The notes below the pieces were generated by a model, which searched no databases, was not told the DNA's origin, and was given only the letters and a program-made list of their open reading frames with translations. A stretch of DNA of 9,433 bases, taken from positions 1 through 9,433 of the forward strand of contig DDBO01000108.1 of NCBI GenBank assembly GCA_002332755.1, read 5' to 3'. This document shows positions 6,135 to 9,433 of the stretch, one piece after another (positions within the stretch are counted from its first letter, which is position 1; every line of letters begins with the position of its first letter). The stretch is from Bacteroidales bacterium UBA2030. Its GTDB lineage: Bacteria; Bacteroidota; Bacteroidia; Bacteroidales; TTA-H9. Both the position numbers and the translations under genes were made by a program.

Positions 6135-7520
6135 TCATATTGTTACGATACCCAGAGGCGGGGTTTTTTCCCATTCTCCCCGGGTAAAGTCGGGCACGGG
6201 AACAGGTTGAGAATTGTTTTTCACGGAAATTTCAGATAACTCAACGATTGCCGACCAGGTAGCCGCATCGTAAACCGTTTGATCGAGGGGCAATCCATTG
6301 CGGAGGCAGTAGATAAGCCGGTAATCCATCATAAAATCCATCCCTCCATGTCCGCCAACTTTTCTGGCTTTTTCACCTATTTTCTCGACCAGGGGATGCT
6401 GGTTCTCTTTCAACACTTTTTCCATTTCTTCTTTCGACAACCATTCATGGGCATTAGGCTCGAAAGCCAGACCTTCAACAGGCCATTTCTGGGCAATTCC
6501 ACGTGTTCCCGAAATCATATGAATACGGCTGTAGGGCCTGGGACTTGTAGTGTCGTGCTGAATCATGATGGTTTTACCATTGGCTGTTCGTATAAGGGTA
6601 GTATTCATATCTCCAAGACGGTAAGCTTGTCGGGCATAGTCGCTATTGGTGCCAAATTTCTCCCGCGCATATATGCTCATACCAAACTGATTGGTCGACA
6701 TACTGGTGAGATACTCCATCCGATCGCCCTGATTGATACCCATAATTTGTGCCACAGGTCCCAAACCGTGAGTAGGATAAGGATTGCCGGTGTGGTATTT
6801 GCTCCATTCGAGTCGCCACATGGGATAGTAGCCATTTTTTTCGTCGAATTTCAAAAAACGCAAATCGTGAATATAGGCACCCTCGGCGTGGACAATTTCG
6901 CCGAAAAGCCCTTTCCTGGCCATAACTAGTGTTGAGAGTTCGAAGAAATCGTAGCAGCAGTTTTCGAGCATCATGCAGTGCCTGCGGGTCTCTTCGGAGG
7001 TATCTACCAATTCCCAGCATTCCTCGAGGGTTGTAGCGGCAGGAACTTCAATGGCGCTATGCTTGCCATGTTTCATGGCATAAATAGCCATGGGAGTATG
7101 CCATTTCCAGGGAGTACAGATATATACCAAATCTACATCGTCGCGACGGCACAACTCCAACCAGGCTTCTTCATGACCCGAATAAGCGGCAGGCTCTTCA
7201 TTTCGCATTTTGCGAACTGTTTTCCGGGCAGATTCTACTCTTTCGGGCAATAAATCGCATACGGCGGTAATTCTGGTACCCTCAACCTGCAGCAACCGCT
7301 GAACGGCTTCTGAACCTCGCATGCCAAGACCAATAACACCTATGCGAACAGTATCCATTGGCTGAGCACCAAACCCCATCATTGTCTTTCCCTTGCGAGC
7401 TGGTGCGAGAGGAACATGTGGTGTAGCAGAGGCCACTCCGGGAAGGGCGCTAGCCAAACCAGCCATAGCTGCCCCGGCCAAGGTCTTTTTTAGAAAGTCT
7501 CTCCTTGTGTTGTTTCCCAT
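6135..7520 (-). CDS. Tat-exported Gfo/Idh/MocA-fold glycosidase, GH109-like
   Basis: This 461-residue protein has an N-terminal Rossmann domain. The twin-arginine signal R6-R-D-F-L-K plus a hydrophobic stretch (about 14-32) predicts folded export with bound cofactor. The dinucleotide motif G64-x-G66-x2-G69 follows I-G-V-I. The segment A-I-E-V-P (156-160) replaces the E-K-P of ordinary Gfo/Idh/MocA dehydrogenases. Y248-P-T-H251-G-L-G-P-V-A is the hallmark of glycoside hydrolase family 109 (NAD+-dependent alpha-N-acetylgalactosaminidase, type enzyme NagA of Elizabethkingia). As I recall NagA's active site (R213, Y225, H228, Y307), residues R236, Y248, H251 and Y330 match with constant spacing. 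GH109 hydrolyses by transient oxidation at C3 and elimination, recycling NAD+. The likely substrate is a terminal alpha-GalNAc, but the family is broad, so specificity is not settled. The gene appears monocistronic, with its own terminator. No SusC/SusD or other glycan gene is in the window. Confidence 0.88.
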   Translation of the reverse strand: MGNNTRRDFLKKTLAGAAMAGLASALPGVASATPHVPLAPARKGKTMMGFGAQPMDTVRIGVIGLGMRGSEAVQRLLQVEGTRITAVCDLLPERVESARKTVRKMRNEEPAAYSGHEEAWLELCRRDDVDLVYICTPWKWHTPMAIYAMKHGKHSAIEVPAATTLEECWELVDTSEETRRHCMMLENCCYDFFELSTLVMARKGLFGEIVHAEGAYIHDLRFLKFDEKNGYYPMWRLEWSKYHTGNPYPTHGLGPVAQIMGINQGDRMEYLTSMSTNQFGMSIYAREKFGTNSDYARQAYRLGDMNTTLIRTANGKTIMIQHDTTSPRPYSRIHMISGTRGIAQKWPVEGLAFEPNAHEWLSKEEMEKVLKENQHPLVEKIGEKARKVGGHGGMDFMMDYRLIYCLRNGLPLDQTVYDAATWSAIVELSEISVKNNSQPVPVPDFTRGEWEKTPPLGIVTI

Positions 7521-7567
7521 GGATTGAAAAAGTTTTGGTTTTACGCGTTAAAGTTCCGGCGTTTTTT

Positions 7568-7591
7568 CAAAAAAATGAAGGATTAAAATCC
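7568..7591 (-). promoter_or_regulatory. Possible GH109 promoter region with inverted repeat
   Basis: On the - strand, the repeat GGATT-tt-AATCC (7591-7580) lies four bases upstream of TTTTTTTG (7575-7568). That octamer differs from TAnnTTTG at one fixed position. The start would be near 7561, about 40 bases before the ATG at 7520. No -33 TTG lies at normal spacing. The arms match those of the repeat in the rubrerythrin promoter. Low confidence as a promoter. Confidence 0.25.
7580..7591. repeat. Inverted repeat GGATT-N2-AATCC
   Basis: Two 5-base arms, GGATT and AATCC, are separated by AA on the + strand. They are the same arms as the 2354-2366 repeat, whose spacer is three bases. The repeat lies in the GH109/ABC-F divergent intergenic region, beside an A/T-only stretch (7593-7610). 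It may be a shared operator. Confidence 0.4.
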
Positions 7592-7744
7592 ACTTTTAAA
7601 AAATTTTTAACAACCTCCTACCCTTCGTCCCTACTATTTCCTGTTAATCAATATATTTCTCCCCTTTTGATAAAATGCCGGAAGGCACAACCGATTAGCA
7701 AGGGCCCAAAATCGTCAGGCTAAGACGGATTGGATGCTTGTGAG

Positions 7745-7752
7745 TATTTTTG
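7745..7752 (+). promoter_or_regulatory. Candidate -7 element of the ABC-F gene
   Basis: TATTTTTG is a perfect TAnnTTTG. Its predicted start near 7758 gives a short, A-rich leader to the ATG at 7770. No TTG lies at the usual 19-21 base distance upstream; the nearest TTG, at 7730, is too close. Confidence 0.4.
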
Positions 7753-7769
7753 CAGCAAACGAAAAACGC

Positions 7770-9433
7770 ATGAACCTGCTTTCGGTAGAAGGCCTGAGCA
7801 AGTCGATTGGAGAAAAGCTATTGTTTGAAAACCTGAACTTTGGCATCAACCAGGGACAAAAGGTGGCCTTAATTGCGCGCAATGGTACTGGAAAAACCAC
7901 CCTCCTCAACATTCTTGCAGGACACGATGGTGCCGATGGTGGAAGAATTGTCTTACGTCAAGATATACGGGTGGCCTATTTGCCTCAGGAACCCCATTTT
8001 TCGGAATCGATCACCATTTTGGATGCCATTTTCGAATCAGGGGACAAAAAAGCAAGTCTGGTAAAAGCATACGAAAAGGCAATAGCGTCAGAAAACAAGG
8101 AAGAGATTGACCGGCTAACTCAACAAATGGAAGATGCCTCTGCCTGGGATTACGACGCAAGGATAAGAGAAATTCTGGGTGTGCTGGGTTTTGATCGATT
8201 TATGGCACGGGTGGGTGAGCTTTCGGGAGGTCAGCGTAAAAAACTGGCTCTGGCGGTAGTTCTACTATCTGAAGCAGAACTACTTATACTCGATGAACCC
8301 ACCAACCACCTCGATATTCCAATGACAGAATGGCTCGAACAATACCTGAGCCGCCAGAAGGTAAGCCTGCTAATGGTGAGCCACGACAGGTATTTCATCG
8401 ACAGGGTATGTAATGAGATTTTTGAACTGGAAGACGGCAAATTATATCGATATAAAGGCAATTATTCATACTATCTTGAAAAAAAAGCCGAACGGGAAGA
8501 AGTGGAAACGGCAGCTCTGGAAAAGGCGCGAAGCCGTTATTGCACGGAACTCGAATGGATACGACGCATGCCCCAGGCACGGGGAACCAAACAAAAAGCA
8601 CGTGTCCAGGCTTTTGAACAACTTGAAGAAAAGGTGAAACAATATCGTCCTCCGGATCTCCCTGTTTTTCAGGCCCAACCAGGACGTTTGGGGAGTAAAA
8701 TTCTGGAGCTTAATTATGTTTGTAAATCTTTTAACGGAAAAGAATATATCCGGGATTTCAGTTACATCTTCAAGAGAGGAGAAAAAATAGGGCTGGCAGG
8801 GCCTAATGGCTCAGGTAAAACCACCTTGCTCAATCTTATCATGGGCATCCTTAAGCCCGACAAAGGCTCAATTGCGCGGGGAGAAACTATCCAATTTGGT
8901 TATTTCAGGCAAGATGGGCTGCTACCCGATATAGATAAAAGGGTAATTGAAATTGTTAAAGAGGTAGCCGAAGAAATCAAAACCACAGAGGGGAGTATCA
9001 GTGCCGCACAGTTTCTCAATTATTTCGGATTTACCTATTCCTCGCAGTATGCCTGGTACTCTACATTGAGCGGAGGAGAAAAGCGAAAACTCTACCTTCT
9101 CATAACCCTCATGCGAAATCCGAATTTTCTTATTCTCGATGAGCCCACCAATGATCTCGATATATACACACTTCAAAGATTGGAAGAATTTCTCGAAAAC
9201 TACCAGGGTTGTGTTCTCGTAGTATCTCACGATCGCTTTTTTCTTGACAAAGTTATAGATCACCTGTTTGTTTTGGAAGGAGATGGCAAGATTGTGGATT
9301 ATCCGGGCAATTACAGCGACTACCTGCAAAGTCGCCAGGTAAAAGAAAAGAGAGGGACGAGTGATAATCCATCAAACTCCCCCAAAAATTTTAAGAAAGA
9401 AAGGAAACCAACAACCCGGCTAAGCTACAAGGA
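7770..9433 (+). CDS. uup: ABC-F family ATPase, Uup-like (3' end outside window)
   Basis: This soluble ABC-F protein has twin ATP-binding cassettes and no membrane domain. Relatives act on the ribosome, and Uup has also been tied to ribosome quality or assembly and to transposon excision. The first 554 codons are visible. Cassette 1 has Walker A A36-R-N-G-T-G-K-T43, signature L-S-G-G-Q (151-155) and Walker B L-L-I-L-D-E-P-T-N-H-L-D (171-182). The inter-domain linker (about 232-300) contains the conserved R-R-M-P-Q-A-R and K-Q-K-A-R elements. Cassette 2 has Walker A G344-P-N-G-S-G-K-T351, signature L-S-G-G-E (433-437) and Walker B ending E-P-T-N-D-L-D (458-464), with switch S-H-D-R at 205-208 and 486-489. 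A lysine-rich stretch then leads to R-L-S-Y-K at the edge, which normally opens the Uup C-terminal coiled coil, so about 70-90 residues are missing. A in the first P-loop position is probably lineage-typical. The ATG at 7770 gives the family N-terminus M-N-L-L-S-V-E. Confidence 0.92.
   Translation, partial: MNLLSVEGLSKSIGEKLLFENLNFGINQGQKVALIARNGTGKTTLLNILAGHDGADGGRIVLRQDIRVAYLPQEPHFSESITILDAIFESGDKKASLVKAYEKAIASENKEEIDRLTQQMEDASAWDYDARIREILGVLGFDRFMARVGELSGGQRKKLALAVVLLSEAELLILDEPTNHLDIPMTEWLEQYLSRQKVSLLMVSHDRYFIDRVCNEIFELEDGKLYRYKGNYSYYLEKKAEREEVETAALEKARSRYCTELEWIRRMPQARGTKQKARVQAFEQLEEKVKQYRPPDLPVFQAQPGRLGSKILELNYVCKSFNGKEYIRDFSYIFKRGEKIGLAGPNGSGKTTLLNLIMGILKPDKGSIARGETIQFGYFRQDGLLPDIDKRVIEIVKEVAEEIKTTEGSISAAQFLNYFGFTYSSQYAWYSTLSGGEKRKLYLLITLMRNPNFLILDEPTNDLDIYTLQRLEEFLENYQGCVLVVSHDRFFLDKVIDHLFVLEGDGKIVDYPGNYSDYLQSRQVKEKRGTSDNPSNSPKNFKKERKPTTRLSYK

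Noticed and set aside
6126..6137. Perfect 12-base palindrome TGACCTAGGTCA at the GH109 stop codon
   Set aside because: About two perfect 12-base palindromes are expected by chance in a window of this size, it partly encodes the stop codon, and nothing else marks it as a site.
6279..6929. 216-codon open frame antisense to the GH109 gene
   Set aside because: It lies wholly inside a well-supported coding region on the other strand and shows no recognisable domain or start signals.
7675..7730. Small hairpins (TGCC-ggaa-GGCA and an ATCGTC/GACGGAT pair) upstream of the ABC-F gene as a leader attenuator or riboswitch
   Set aside because: Stems are only 4-6 bp, they lie upstream of the predicted -7 element and so would not be in the transcript, and no known riboswitch core is visible.
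7875..7898. First Walker A of the ABC-F protein begins with Ala instead of Gly
   Set aside because: The rest of the P-loop (N-G-T-G-K-T) is intact, and I recall this form in Bacteroidota ABC-F proteins, so it is probably lineage-typical rather than a defect.
1..9433. Mobile element, defence system, CRISPR, tRNA or rRNA
   Set aside because: No transposase, integrase, repeat array, terminal repeats, tRNA-like fold or rRNA segment was seen, and gene content is ordinary chromosomal.

Overview
The window looks like chromosomal DNA from a member of the Bacteroidota, probably of the Bacteroidales/Marinilabiliales type. Four observations support this: candidate promoters carry the lineage's TAnnTTTG -7 element rather than TATAAT; most genes lack a Shine-Dalgarno site and have short A-rich leaders; the radical SAM/SPASM protein belongs to a type I associate with this phylum; and the ABC-F protein has an A-R-N-G-T-G-K-T P-loop of a kind I recall from the group. 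Genus cannot be set from the sequence. A rubrerythrin and a DUF438/hemerythrin-like/PAS protein fit an anaerobic or oxygen-sensitive lifestyle.

Layout, left to right. (1) Bases 3-95 are the 3' tail of an unrecognised + strand gene, closed by a strong hairpin terminator. (2) Bases 181-2291 hold a two-gene + strand operon with an ATGA overlap: an AI-2E/PerM-family membrane protein, then a radical SAM/SPASM protein. (3) Bases 2400-2981 encode rubrerythrin behind the best promoter in the window. It converges on a - strand YceI-domain lipoprotein (3044-3721), and a 10-bp stem hairpin lies between them. (4) Divergent from the lipoprotein is a tandem UspA-type stress protein (3963-4796). It converges, with only 6 bp between stop codons, on a - strand DUF438/hemerythrin-like/PAS sensor protein (5999-4803). 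(5) Bases 7520-6135 (- strand) encode a Tat-exported Gfo/Idh/MocA-fold protein with the hallmarks of glycoside hydrolase family 109. (6) Divergent from it, a Uup-like ABC-F ATPase starts at 7770 and runs off the right edge.

Functionally this is mostly housekeeping and stress physiology: peroxide reduction (rubrerythrin), universal stress protein, a redox/PAS-type sensor, a periplasmic lipid-binding-type lipoprotein and a ribosome-associated ABC-F factor. There is also one exported glycosidase that sits alone, without SusC/SusD partners. I see no transposase, integrase, phage gene, CRISPR array, tRNA or rRNA.

I did not find a convincing undescribed system. The items most worth a second look are the loss of most expected metal ligands in the hemerythrin-like domain of the DUF438 protein, a short inverted repeat (GGATT-N2/3-AATCC) that abuts -7-like elements in two separate intergenic regions, and the orphan Tat-dependent GH109 enzyme.
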